Below the pieces are notes generated by a model, which was not told the origin of the DNA, searched no databases, and saw nothing but the letters and a program-made list of their open reading frames with translations. From Streptomyces sp. (GTDB lineage Bacteria > Actinomycetota > Actinomycetes > Streptomycetales > Streptomycetaceae), in the NCBI RefSeq assembly GCF_031181705.1, contig NZ_JAPSKN010000005.1, positions 1 to 32,015 on the forward strand: 32,015 nucleotides of DNA, read 5' to 3'. This document shows, piece after piece, positions 1 through 7,251 of the stretch. The position numbers and the translations under genes are program-made. Each line of letters opens with the position of its first letter. Position 1 is the first letter of the stretch.

Positions 1-9
1 GTGTGAGGC

Positions 10-1206
10 GTGAGCAGCAGCGGCCTCATCTACGCAGTCATTGTCGGGGCCTGGGCCGCCTACTTGGTGCCGATGTGGCTCCGTAGGCAGGACGAGCTGA
101 ACGAGGCCCGTCCGACGGAACGCTTCAGCACCGCCATCCGGCTTCTGTCCGGAAAGGCGGCCATGGAGCGCCGGTACGCCAAGGACCTGCGGGCGCGCTC
201 CACCGAGGAGGGGGAGCAGGACGCCGACGATCCGGACGCCGTCACCGAGTCGGTGGACGTCCGGGCCTTCGCGGTGTCCAAGACCCGCCCCCAGACCCGG
301 GCGCCCCTCCCGTCGCCCGCCCCCGAGCAGCCGTCCCGCCCGGCACCGCACGCGGCCCGTGCCGAACGCGGACCGGGCGGCGTGCCCGCCGCCCGGCGCG
401 GCGCGCCCTCGCCGGCGGAGCAGGCGGCCGCTGCACGGGCCCGGCGCTCGAAGGTGCTCGCGCGCCGCCGGCGCACCACCACCATGCTGTTCCTCGCCTT
501 CACCCTCGGCGCGATCGTCGCCGCGGTCGGAGGCCTGGCCTTCCTGTGGGCCCCGGGCGTGCCCGCCGTGATGCTCAGCGTGTACATCGCCTACCTGCGC
601 TCGCAGGAGCGCCGCCGGTTCACCTACCAGATGGACCGCCGCCGGGCCGAGGCCGCCGCCCAGCGGCTGCGGGAGCGGCAGCCCCGCCGGCGCCCTCCGG
701 CCGAGGAGGAGGCCGACGAACCGGAGGAGGGACCCGAGCCGGCGACCGACCCCGGCCTGTCGGCCCTCGCGGCGGACCGGCGTGCCCTCGTCGAGCAGAC
801 CGACCACGCGGAGTGGGTCGACCAGCAGCGCGAGCGGCAGCGGCGGCCGGGCCAGGGCGACAGCTGGGAGCCGGTGCCGGTGCCCCTGCCGACCTATGTG
901 ACCGCGCCGGTCGCGCCCCGGGCGACGAACGACGTCGACCTCGGCGCCCCCGACACCTGGAGCTCGGCGCGATCGAGCACGGTCGCCCCCGAGGCGGCGG
1001 ACGAGACGGCCGGCCCCGACGAGCAGGGCGCGGCGGAGCCCCCCGCGCCGGAGGGGGCCGACGGCGACGCCGTTCCCCCGGCCCGGAAGCGCTCGCGCGG
1101 CACGAACCCCGCCGCGGCCTCCGCGCGGCGGGCCCGGGAGCGCGGTCGTACGCCGCTGTTCGACCAGTACGAGGACGGGGACCGGCCCCGGGCCGCCAAC
1201 GAGTAG
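10..1206 (+). CDS. sepX: SepX/GlpR-type divisome membrane protein
   Basis: A 398-residue protein starting at GTG 10. It opens with a hydrophobic segment at about residues 5-23, followed by a basic RRQDEL stretch. A low-complexity region rich in Arg, Ala, Pro and Glu comes next, then a hydrophobic hairpin at about 157-195 and a long charged, probably disordered C-terminal half. The N-terminal sequence and overall layout match SepX of Streptomyces, called GlpR in corynebacteria. This actinobacterial membrane protein works with FtsZ-associated divisome proteins in septation and hyphal compartmentalisation (established knowledge). It is usually encoded just downstream of moeA/glp and rimJ; a TGA at 4-6 may be the end of such an upstream gene, but too little is visible to say. 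Identity is fairly sure from family recognition. The disordered tail makes residue-level claims unsafe. Confidence 0.8.
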   Translation: MSSSGLIYAVIVGAWAAYLVPMWLRRQDELNEARPTERFSTAIRLLSGKAAMERRYAKDLRARSTEEGEQDADDPDAVTESVDVRAFAVSKTRPQTRAPLPSPAPEQPSRPAPHAARAERGPGGVPAARRGAPSPAEQAAAARARRSKVLARRRRTTTMLFLAFTLGAIVAAVGGLAFLWAPGVPAVMLSVYIAYLRSQERRRFTYQMDRRRAEAAAQRLRERQPRRRPPAEEEADEPEEGPEPATDPGLSALAADRRALVEQTDHAEWVDQQRERQRRPGQGDSWEPVPVPLPTYVTAPVAPRATNDVDLGAPDTWSSARSSTVAPEAADETAGPDEQGAAEPPAPEGADGDAVPPARKRSRGTNPAAASARRARERGRTPLFDQYEDGDRPRAANE

Positions 1207-1246
1207 CCCGGCGAACCGGCGGGTGCCCGGCGCTCCGGAACGGATT

Positions 1247-1275
1247 TTTATGCGGGCCGATCGGGGTGCTAGAGT
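1247..1275 (+). promoter_or_regulatory. Possible promoter of the tRNA gene
   Basis: A TAGAGT hexamer at 1270-1275 lies 15 bases before the tRNA and fits a -10 box. The hexamer 17 bases further upstream (1247-1252, TTTATG) is a poor -35. An AT-rich pocket (1244-1250) stands out in an otherwise GC-rich gap. The position is plausible but the match is weak. Confidence 0.35.
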
Positions 1276-1289
1276 TTCACTCGTTGCAA

Positions 1290-1363
1290 GGGCCTGTGGC
1301 GCAGTCCGGTAGCGCACCTCGTTCGCATCGAGGGGGCCAGGGGTTCAAATCCCCTCAGGTCCA
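1290..1363 (+). tRNA. tRNA-Ala (anticodon CGC)
   Basis: The 74 bases fold into a complete cloverleaf. The acceptor stem pairs 1290-1296 with 1356-1362 and includes the G3:U70 wobble that marks alanine tRNAs. The D-arm is GCGC/GCGC (1299-1302 with 1312-1315). The anticodon arm is CCTCG/CGAGG (1317-1321 with 1329-1333) around the loop TTCGCAT, with anticodon CGC at 1324-1326. The T-arm is AGGGG/CCCCT (1339-1343 with 1351-1355) with a TTCAAAT loop. The discriminator base is A1363 and CCA is not encoded, as is common in Streptomyces. It decodes GCG, one of the frequent alanine codons in this genome type. Confidence 0.95.
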
Positions 1364-1372
1364 CGCAGCTTC

Positions 1373-1404
1373 GAGCCCCTGTCGGCGACAGCCGACAGGG
1401 GCTC
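1373..1404 (+). terminator. Terminator behind the tRNA gene
   Basis: A perfect 14-bp stem (1373-1386 with 1391-1404) encloses the 4-base loop GACA and begins nine bases after the tRNA. There is no long T-run, as usual for Streptomyces terminators. It can also stop transcription of the convergent acetyltransferase gene that ends at 1442. Confidence 0.8.
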
Positions 1405-1441
1405 TGCTCCGTTCGCGGGCCCCGTAGGGCCCTCCGGCCCG

Positions 1442-1918
1442 TCAGAGCCGCTTCGCGAAGCAGCGGCTGGCCTCGTGGTGGCGGTAGTAGCCGAACTTGG
1501 CGCACGGCTCGTAACCGCTCGACGTGTACAGGGCGATGGCCTCCGGCTGCTTGGTGCCCGTCTCCAGAACCATGCGGACCCGCCCGGCCGCGCGGGCGTC
1601 CTCCTCCAGGGCCGCCAGGATGCGGCGGGCCAGGCCCCGGCCGCGCATCTGCTCGATCACGTACATGCGCTTCAGCTCGGCGTCGCCGTCCAGGTTGCCC
1701 TCGCCGTTGGCGTTCTGGGCACGCCAGCCGCCCGAGGCGACGGGCGTGCCGTCCGCGTCGTAGGCGATCAGGTAGATGCCGTTCGGCGGGTCGAAGTCCG
1801 CGGCGGCCATGGGCGTGGCGTCGCCGTCGTCCCCGTAGCGGACGGCGTATTCGGCCTGGACCTGGTCGTTCAGCTTCATGGCGTCGGGGTGGTCGAAGGA
1901 GACCCGGCGTATGTGCAT
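1442..1918 (-). CDS. GNAT-family N-acetyltransferase
   Basis: A 158-residue protein, start ATG at 1918. The GNAT acetyl-CoA loop is visible as QMRGRGLARRIL at about residues 90-101, followed by the helix of an A-motif and a C-terminal ALYTSSGYEP segment (motif B). This is the length of a single GNAT domain. The acceptor substrate cannot be read from sequence; small amines, amino-acid derivatives or protein N-termini are all possible. It is divergent from the exonuclease III gene, with about 60 bases between the starts. In-frame GTG codons upstream exist, but the ATG is the natural start because homologous sequence begins there. Confidence 0.85.
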   Translation of the reverse strand: MHIRRVSFDHPDAMKLNDQVQAEYAVRYGDDGDATPMAAADFDPPNGIYLIAYDADGTPVASGGWRAQNANGEGNLDGDAELKRMYVIEQMRGRGLARRILAALEEDARAAGRVRMVLETGTKQPEAIALYTSSGYEPCAKFGYYRHHEASRCFAKRL

Positions 1919-1978
1919 GCCAACCACCGTATGCGATCCGGAACTGGACTCCGTCCAGAGTGCCGGTATCGTGCCCGG

Positions 1979-2782
1979 GTGCTCACTGTGACCTCTGTGA
2001 ATGTGAACGGGCTGCGGGCCGCCGCGAAGAAGGGCTTCGTGGAGTGGCTGGCCGCGACCGACGCCGACGTGCTGTGCCTGCAGGAGGTGCGCGCCGAGCC
2101 GGAGCAGTTGCCCGAGCACGTCCGCGCGCCCGAGGGGTGGCACGTGGTGCACGCGCCGGCCGCCGCCAAGGGCCGGGCCGGGGTGTCGCTGTACAGCCGG
2201 CGTGAACCCGACCGGGTGCGGATCGGGTTCGGGTCCGCCGAGTTCGACGGCAGCGGACGGTATGTGGAGGCGGACCTGCCGGGGGTCACCGTCGCCTCCC
2301 TCTATCTGCCCTCCGGCGAGGTCGGCACCGAGCGGCAGGACGAGAAGGACCGCTTCATGGGCGAGTTCCTCGCCTACCTCAGACAGCTGAGGGAGCGGGC
2401 CGCTGCCGAGGGGCGCGAGGTCGTCGTCTGCGGCGACTGGAACATCGCCCACACCAAGGCCGACCTGAAGAACTGGCGCGGCAACCAGAAGTCCTCCGGC
2501 TTCCTGCCCGAGGAGCGCGAGTGGCTCGGCCGCGTCCTCGACCCGGCCGACGGCGGCTACGTCGACGTCGTACGCGCCCTGCACCCGGACACCGAGGGGC
2601 CGTACTCGTGGTGGTCCTACCGGGGGCGGGCCTTCGACAACGACACCGGCTGGCGGATCGACTACCACGTGGCGACCCCCGGGCTCGCCGAGCGGGCGGT
2701 CAAGGGGTTCGTGGAGCGGGCCGCCACGCACGCCGAGCGGTGGTCCGACCACGCTCCCGTGACCGTGGTCTACGACCGCTAG
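1979..2782 (+). CDS. xth: Exodeoxyribonuclease III / AP endonuclease
   Basis: A 267-residue enzyme of the exonuclease-endonuclease-phosphatase fold. It cleaves DNA 5' of abasic sites and removes nucleotides or blocking groups from 3' ends in base-excision repair. Family landmarks are all present: VNVNGLRAA near the N-terminus (Asn 10), LCLQE with the metal-binding Glu at 36, the GDWNIAH motif with Asp 153 and Asn 155, an NDTGWRIDY segment, and the C-terminal SDHAPV with Asp 257 and His 258. The GTG at 1979 is chosen because the fold's first strand begins directly after it; another GTG three codons downstream (1988) is possible. Length is normal for the XthA/ExoA family. Confidence 0.92.
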   Translation: MLTVTSVNVNGLRAAAKKGFVEWLAATDADVLCLQEVRAEPEQLPEHVRAPEGWHVVHAPAAAKGRAGVSLYSRREPDRVRIGFGSAEFDGSGRYVEADLPGVTVASLYLPSGEVGTERQDEKDRFMGEFLAYLRQLRERAAAEGREVVVCGDWNIAHTKADLKNWRGNQKSSGFLPEEREWLGRVLDPADGGYVDVVRALHPDTEGPYSWWSYRGRAFDNDTGWRIDYHVATPGLAERAVKGFVERAATHAERWSDHAPVTVVYDR

Positions 2783-2795
2783 GGCCGGACCCGGC

Positions 2796-3458
2796 CTAGG
2801 GTCGTCCGCCTCGGGAGCCGTCCGCGCGCATCCGCCGGTCCAGGGCCAGGGACAGCTCCGCCTCCACCACGCTGCGCGCCAGGGGGCGCAGGCGGGGCAG
2901 GTCCTGGGCGGAGGCGTGGCGCAGGACCAGGCCGGTGAAGAGGTCGGCCAGCGCGTCGGTGTGGGTGCGGACCTCCTTGGCCGCGGCGAGGACCTCCGCG
3001 AGCGGGATGCCCTCGCGGACCAGGGCCGAGGAGACCTCCAGCAGGCGGCGGCTGATGTGGACGATCTCGCCGCCGTCGGTGCCGAGGTAGCCGAGGTCCA
3101 TGGCGGCGGCCAGGTTCTCGGGGGTGGCCTCGCCCGCGAAGTGGTCGGCGAGTTCCTCGGGGGTGAGGTGGACCGGCTCCTCCTCGGTCGGGCCGCCCAC
3201 GCCGAGCAGGTCGCCGACGTCCCGGCCGTGGTCGAAGGCCTCGGCCAGTTCCGCGATGCCGCTGAGGGTGTGGCCGCGTTCCAGCAGGGCCGTGATCGTG
3301 CGCAGCCGGGCCAGGTGCTGGTCGTCGTACCAGGCGATGCGGCCCTCGCGGCGGGGTGGCGGGATCAGCTTGCGTTCGCGGTAGAAGCGCAGGGTGCGCA
3401 CCGTGATCCCGGCCAGGCGGGCCAGCTCTTCCATGCGGTATTCACGCTTCTCGGCCAC
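2796..3458 (-). CDS. MerR-family transcriptional regulator
   Basis: A 220-residue regulator starting at GTG 3458 (an internal ATG at 3434 is a less likely alternative). Residues 6-75 form a typical MerR winged helix-turn-helix, with MEELARLAGITVRTLRFYRE and the wing following. Residues 75-110 contain the ERGHTLSGIAEL dimerisation-helix region. The remaining ~110 residues are an effector domain with no cysteine pattern, which argues against a metal sensor and for a small organic ligand. It is divergent from the monooxygenase operon across a 130-bp gap that holds a 20-bp palindrome, so it is the obvious candidate regulator of that operon. The ligand is unknown; control of the operon is inference. 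Confidence 0.88.
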   Translation of the reverse strand: MAEKREYRMEELARLAGITVRTLRFYRERKLIPPPRREGRIAWYDDQHLARLRTITALLERGHTLSGIAELAEAFDHGRDVGDLLGVGGPTEEEPVHLTPEELADHFAGEATPENLAAAMDLGYLGTDGGEIVHISRRLLEVSSALVREGIPLAEVLAAAKEVRTHTDALADLFTGLVLRHASAQDLPRLRPLARSVVEAELSLALDRRMRADGSRGGRP

Positions 3459-3540
3459 CTGGGCACCTTAAGCCGTACCGCGGGTAACTTCCTTGTCCTG
3501 CCCCCTACCCATCAGTACGTCACTGCTCTACGCTCCCATT

Positions 3541-3560
3541 GCGCCAGTGTTCACTGGCGC
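3541..3560. promoter_or_regulatory. 20-bp palindrome in the MerR/monooxygenase divergent promoter region
   Basis: Two perfect 9-bp arms, GCGCCAGTG and CACTGGCGC, flank a TT centre. It sits 28 bases before the monooxygenase start and 82 bases from the MerR gene start. Position and symmetry fit an operator, most simply for the divergent MerR protein. I could not fix the promoter hexamers with confidence. Confidence 0.6.
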
Positions 3561-3588
3561 GGTTCTCGTGGTGTGTGGAGGTGTCGGC

Positions 3589-5118
3589 ATGGGCGAGCGC
3601 GAACACGAGCATGTGCGGGTCGCGGTGGTCGGGTCCGGGTTCGGCGGGCTGGGGGCCGCCGTACGGCTGCGCCGGGAAGGTGTCACCGACTTCGTCGTCC
3701 TGGAGCGGGCGAGCAGTGTCGGCGGCACCTGGCGGGACAACAGCTACCCGGGGTGCGCGTGTGACGTGCCGTCGCATCTGTACTCGTTCTCCTTCGCGCC
3801 CAACCCGGACTGGCCGCGCACCTTCTCCGGGCAGGAGCACATCCGGGCCTACCTGGAGCACGTGGCGGACACGTTCCGGCTGCGGCCGCACATCCGCTTC
3901 GACTCGGAGGTGAAGCGGATGACGTGGAACGCCGAGCGGCTGTGCTGGGACATCGAGACCAGCAGCGGGAACCTCTCCGCCGACCTCGTCGTGTCGGCCA
4001 CGGGTCCGCTGTCCGACCCGAAGGTGCCGGACATCCCCGGCCTGGACTCCTTCCCCGGCAAGGTCTTCCACTCCGCCCGCTGGGACCACGACTACGACCT
4101 GCGCGGCAAGCGCGTCGCCATGGTCGGCACCGGCGCCTCGGCCATCCAGATCGTGCCGGCCATCCAGCCGGACGTCTCCCGGCTCACCCTCTTCCAGCGC
4201 ACCCCGCCGTGGGTCATGCCCCGCATGGACCGGGCCATCAGCGACGCGGAACGGTGGCTGCACCGGCAGCTGCCCTTCACCTCGCAGCTGCGGCGCGGAC
4301 TGCTGTGGGGCATCCGGGAGTTGCAGGTCCAGGCGTTCACCAAGCGCCCGAACGAGCTGGGCTTCGTCGAGCAGCTGGCCAAGCGCAACATGGCCCGGGC
4401 CATCAAGGACCCGGCGCTGCGGGCCAAGCTCACGCCCGACTACCGCATCGGCTGCAAGCGGATCCTGCTGTCCAGCGAGTACTATCCCGCCCTCGCGCGG
4501 CCCAACGTGGACGTCGTCGCGAGCGGCCTGGCCGAGGTGCGCGGCTCGACCCTGGTCGCCGCCGACGGCAGCGAGGCCGAGGTGGACGCGATCGTGTTCG
4601 GCACGGGCTTCCACGTCACCGACATGCCCATCGCCGAACGGGTGGTGGGCGCCGACGGGCGGACCCTCGCCGAGACCTGGAAGGGCGGCATGGAGGCCCT
4701 GCGCGGCGCCTCGGCGGCCGGCTTCCCGAACTGGATGACGATCATCGGGCCCAACACGGGCCTCGGGAACTCCTCGATGATCCTGATGATCGAGTCCCAG
4801 CTGAACTACCTGGCCGACTACGTCCGCCAGCTCGACGTCCTGGGCGGCCGGGTCGCCCTCGACGCCCGCCCCGACGCGGTGCGCGGATGGAACCAGCGGG
4901 TGCAGGAACGCATGAAGCGGACCGTGTGGAACACCGGCGGCTGCACCAGCTGGTACCTCGACGCGAACGGCCGCAACACCACCATCTGGCCCGGCACGAC
5001 CGCCGAGTTCCGGCGGGCGACGCGCCGGGTGGACCTCATGGAGTACGACGTACTGCGGGCCCCCGGGGCCGGGCGGAGCGAGGCGCGGGACGCGCGGAAG
5101 GCCGGGGTGGACGCGTGA
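3589..5118 (+). CDS. Flavin-binding Baeyer-Villiger-type monooxygenase
   Basis: A 509-residue class B flavoprotein monooxygenase. The FAD-binding Rossmann motif is at residues 13-24 (VVGSGFGGLGAA). The type I Baeyer-Villiger fingerprint FxGxxxHxxxW is intact as FPGKVFHSARW at 155-165. The NADPH-binding motif GTGASA follows at 180-185, and ATG-type segments such as SATGPLSDP and FGTGFHVTD are present. Such enzymes insert oxygen next to a ketone to give an ester or lactone, or oxidise heteroatoms. The start is ATG 3589, with GGAGG 7 bases upstream. The gene overlaps the following hydrolase by 4 bp (GTGA), so product and next enzyme are made together. It resembles MymA-like enzymes of mycobacteria; substrate is unknown. 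Confidence 0.9.
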   Translation: MGEREHEHVRVAVVGSGFGGLGAAVRLRREGVTDFVVLERASSVGGTWRDNSYPGCACDVPSHLYSFSFAPNPDWPRTFSGQEHIRAYLEHVADTFRLRPHIRFDSEVKRMTWNAERLCWDIETSSGNLSADLVVSATGPLSDPKVPDIPGLDSFPGKVFHSARWDHDYDLRGKRVAMVGTGASAIQIVPAIQPDVSRLTLFQRTPPWVMPRMDRAISDAERWLHRQLPFTSQLRRGLLWGIRELQVQAFTKRPNELGFVEQLAKRNMARAIKDPALRAKLTPDYRIGCKRILLSSEYYPALARPNVDVVASGLAEVRGSTLVAADGSEAEVDAIVFGTGFHVTDMPIAERVVGADGRTLAETWKGGMEALRGASAAGFPNWMTIIGPNTGLGNSSMILMIESQLNYLADYVRQLDVLGGRVALDARPDAVRGWNQRVQERMKRTVWNTGGCTSWYLDANGRNTTIWPGTTAEFRRATRRVDLMEYDVLRAPGAGRSEARDARKAGVDA

Positions 5119-6038
5119 GCCGTCTCCTCCCCGTCGCGTCCGGGCCCTACGCCCCGCCCGCCCCCGTGCGCGAGCTGACCGCCGTCTCCGCCGACGGTGC
5201 CCGGCTGCACGTCGAGATCCACGGGCCCGAGTTCGCGCCCGCCGTCGTCCTGGCACACGGCTGGACCTGCTCGACCGCCTTCTGGGCGGCGCAGATCCGC
5301 GAACTGGCCGCCGACCACCGGGTCATCGCCTACGACCAGCGCGGGCACGGCCGCAGCCCCGCGAGCCCGGCGTGCAGCACCGACGCGCTCGCCGACGACC
5401 TCGAAGCCGTCCTGGAAGCCACCCTCTCGCCGGGCGAACAGGCCGTGATCGCCGGGCACTCCATGGGCGGCATGACCGTCATGGCGGCCTCCGGACGGCC
5501 CGCCTTCCGTGCGCACGCCGCCGCCGTCCTGCTGTGCAGCACGGGCAGTTCGCAGCTGGTCGCCGCCTCCACCGTCGTCCCGATGCGGCCCGGGCCGGTG
5601 CGCACCTGGCTCACCCGGCGGATCCTCGGCTCCCGCGCCCCGCTCGGGCCGGTCACGCCCCTGGCCCGCCGGATCCTCAAGTACGGGACCATGGGCCCCG
5701 GTTCGGCCCCGGACATGGTCGAGGCGTGCGCCCGGATCGTGCACGCCTGCCCCCGCAGGGTCCGGCACAGCTGGTCGCAGGTGCTGGACCTGCTCGACCT
5801 CGACCACGGCGTCCGGGGGCTGACCGTGCCCACGGCCGTCCTGGTCGGCACGGCGGACCGGCTGACCCCGCCGGCGCAGGCCCGGGCCCTGTGCGAGGCG
5901 CTGCCGGACTGCACCGGGTTCACCGAACTGCCCGGCATCGGCCACATGACCCCGATCGAGGCGCCGGAGCAGGTCACCGGGAAGATACGCGAACTCGTCA
6001 CCACCCACATCGAGGCCGTAACCGAGGAGAGCGCATGA
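5115..6038 (+). CDS. Alpha/beta hydrolase (probable esterase)
   Basis: A 307-residue alpha/beta-hydrolase. The oxyanion-hole segment is AHGWTCS, the nucleophile elbow is GHSMGG with Ser 116, the acid is probably Asp 248 in VGTADRLTP, and the catalytic histidine is His 277 in GIGHMTP. Length fits the esterase/peroxidase-like subgroup with a helical lid (about 150-215). It starts at GTG 5115 inside the stop of the monooxygenase gene, and its own stop overlaps the next start as ATGA, showing translational coupling on both sides. With an ester-forming monooxygenase before it and a dehydrogenase after it, hydrolysis of the Baeyer-Villiger ester is the likely job (inference). Confidence 0.9.
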   Translation: MSRLLPVASGPYAPPAPVRELTAVSADGARLHVEIHGPEFAPAVVLAHGWTCSTAFWAAQIRELAADHRVIAYDQRGHGRSPASPACSTDALADDLEAVLEATLSPGEQAVIAGHSMGGMTVMAASGRPAFRAHAAAVLLCSTGSSQLVAASTVVPMRPGPVRTWLTRRILGSRAPLGPVTPLARRILKYGTMGPGSAPDMVEACARIVHACPRRVRHSWSQVLDLLDLDHGVRGLTVPTAVLVGTADRLTPPAQARALCEALPDCTGFTELPGIGHMTPIEAPEQVTGKIRELVTTHIEAVTEESA

Positions 6039-6919
6039 GCAGGGTGAACCTTGAGGGCAAGGTCGCCGTGGTGACCGGGGCGGCGCGCGGCGTCGGGGAG
6101 CTGCTGGCCCGCAAGCTGTCCGCGCGCGGCGTGCGGATCGCCCTGGTGGGCCTGGAGCCGGACGCGCTCAAGCAGGTCTCCGCGCGGCTGCACAGCGACA
6201 GCGACCACTGGCACGCCGACGTCACCGACCACGAGGCGATGGCGCGGGTCGCCGAGGAGGCGAAGGAGCGCTTCGGGCGGGTCGACATCGTCGTCGCCAA
6301 CGCCGGTGTGGCGACCGGCGGTCCGTTCACCGACTCCGACCCGGAGTCCTGGCGGCGGGTGATCGAGGTCAACCTGATCGGCTCGGCCGTGACCGCCCGC
6401 GCGTTCCTGCCGATGCTGCTGGAGAGCCGGGGTTACCTGCTGCAGATCGCCTCCCTCGCGGCGATCACCCCGGCGCCGATGATGACCGCGTACTGCGCGT
6501 CCAAGTCGGGCGTGGAGGCGTACGCGCACAGCCTGCGCGCCGAGGTCGGGTACCGGGGCGTGAAGGTCGGCGTCGGGTACCTGTCGTGGACCGACACCGA
6601 CATGGTGCGCGGCGCCGACCAGGAGGACGTCATGCGGGAGTTGCGGCAGCGGCTGCCCTGGCCGTCCAACAAGACCTACCCGCTGGGCCCGGCCGTGGAC
6701 CGGCTCGTGGCCGGGATCGAGTCCCGGTCGAGCCATGTCTACGGGCAGTGGTGGCTGCGCGGGATGCAGGGGGTGCGCGGTTGTCTGCCCGCGATCATCG
6801 GCACGGTCGGACAGCGCGAGATGCGGCGGTTCGCCGACCGGCTGACGGGCATGCGAACGGGCCTGGTCGGAGCGGGTGGAGCGGCCGACGAGCAGCAGCG
6901 GACTACCGTGCGTGAGTGA
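6035..6919 (+). CDS. Short-chain dehydrogenase/reductase
   Basis: A 294-residue classical SDR. The cofactor motif TGAARGVG is at 14-21, NAG at 89-91, and the catalytic Ser 140, Tyr 153 and Lys 157 (YCASK) are in place. The ~45-residue extension after the core ends in a hydrophilic Gln/Thr-rich tail. Oxidation or reduction of an alcohol/ketone with NAD(P) is expected. It starts at ATG 6035, overlapping the hydrolase stop by 4 bp. Similarity of order to mymA-lipR-sadH of mycobacteria suggests a SadH-like role, either converting the alcohol freed by the hydrolase or supplying the ketone to the monooxygenase. This is context-based. Confidence 0.9.
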   Translation: MSRVNLEGKVAVVTGAARGVGELLARKLSARGVRIALVGLEPDALKQVSARLHSDSDHWHADVTDHEAMARVAEEAKERFGRVDIVVANAGVATGGPFTDSDPESWRRVIEVNLIGSAVTARAFLPMLLESRGYLLQIASLAAITPAPMMTAYCASKSGVEAYAHSLRAEVGYRGVKVGVGYLSWTDTDMVRGADQEDVMRELRQRLPWPSNKTYPLGPAVDRLVAGIESRSSHVYGQWWLRGMQGVRGCLPAIIGTVGQREMRRFADRLTGMRTGLVGAGGAADEQQRTTVRE

Positions 6920-6995
6920 TCGACATGCGCAGCGTCACGGCCCGTGTGAATCTGATCGAGCCAGATCCCCTCACCCCCAACGGGAGTGAACCCAC

Positions 6996-7193
6996 ATGGG
7001 TATGAAGGACCAGTTCCAGGAGAAGTCCGAGCAGTTCCAGAACCAGGCCCGTCAGAAGGCGGACCAGGCTCGCGAGCAGATGCAGGGCCGCGGCCGCCGG
7101 CGCGAGGAGGACATGGACCCCTCGCAGCCGCAGCGCGACCGTGAGCGGGAGCGCGAGCACGAGGACCGCTTCGACCAGGACTACGACGCCTGA
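6996..7193 (+). CDS. Small, highly charged protein of unknown function
   Basis: A 65-residue protein starting at ATG 6996 with GGGAG 9 bases upstream. The first half is a predicted amphipathic helix rich in Gln, Lys and Glu (KDQFQEKSEQFQNQ). The second half alternates Arg with Glu/Asp and ends DRFDQDYDA. It has no cysteine, no hydrophobic core and no signal peptide, so it is probably a disordered or coiled-coil cytosolic protein. Codon use is as in neighbours and the strong downstream terminator supports a real gene. I do not recognise a named family. It is separated from the monooxygenase operon by 76 bases. Confidence 0.7.
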   Translation: MGMKDQFQEKSEQFQNQARQKADQAREQMQGRGRRREEDMDPSQPQRDREREREHEDRFDQDYDA

Positions 7194-7213
7194 CGTTGCG
7201 TGCTGAGCGGACC

Positions 7214-7241
7214 GGGGCGCCCCCGTGCGGGGTGCCCCTTT
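7214..7241. terminator. Terminator between the small protein and tricorn genes
   Basis: A 10-bp stem (7214-7223 with 7229-7238, one G-T wobble) around a 5-base loop is followed by TTT. It lies between convergent genes ending at 7193 and 7252 and can serve both strands. Confidence 0.75.
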
Positions 7242-7251
7242 CCCCTGCGGG

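Noticed and set aside
1442..2752. A 436-residue start extension of the GNAT protein
   Set aside because: The extra N-terminal part is antisense of exonuclease III; the GNAT domain is complete from ATG 1918.
3520..5256. Long minus-strand open frame opposite the monooxygenase
   Set aside because: Very high G+C makes antisense frames open by codon bias; the product is low-complexity and overlaps a clear monooxygenase.
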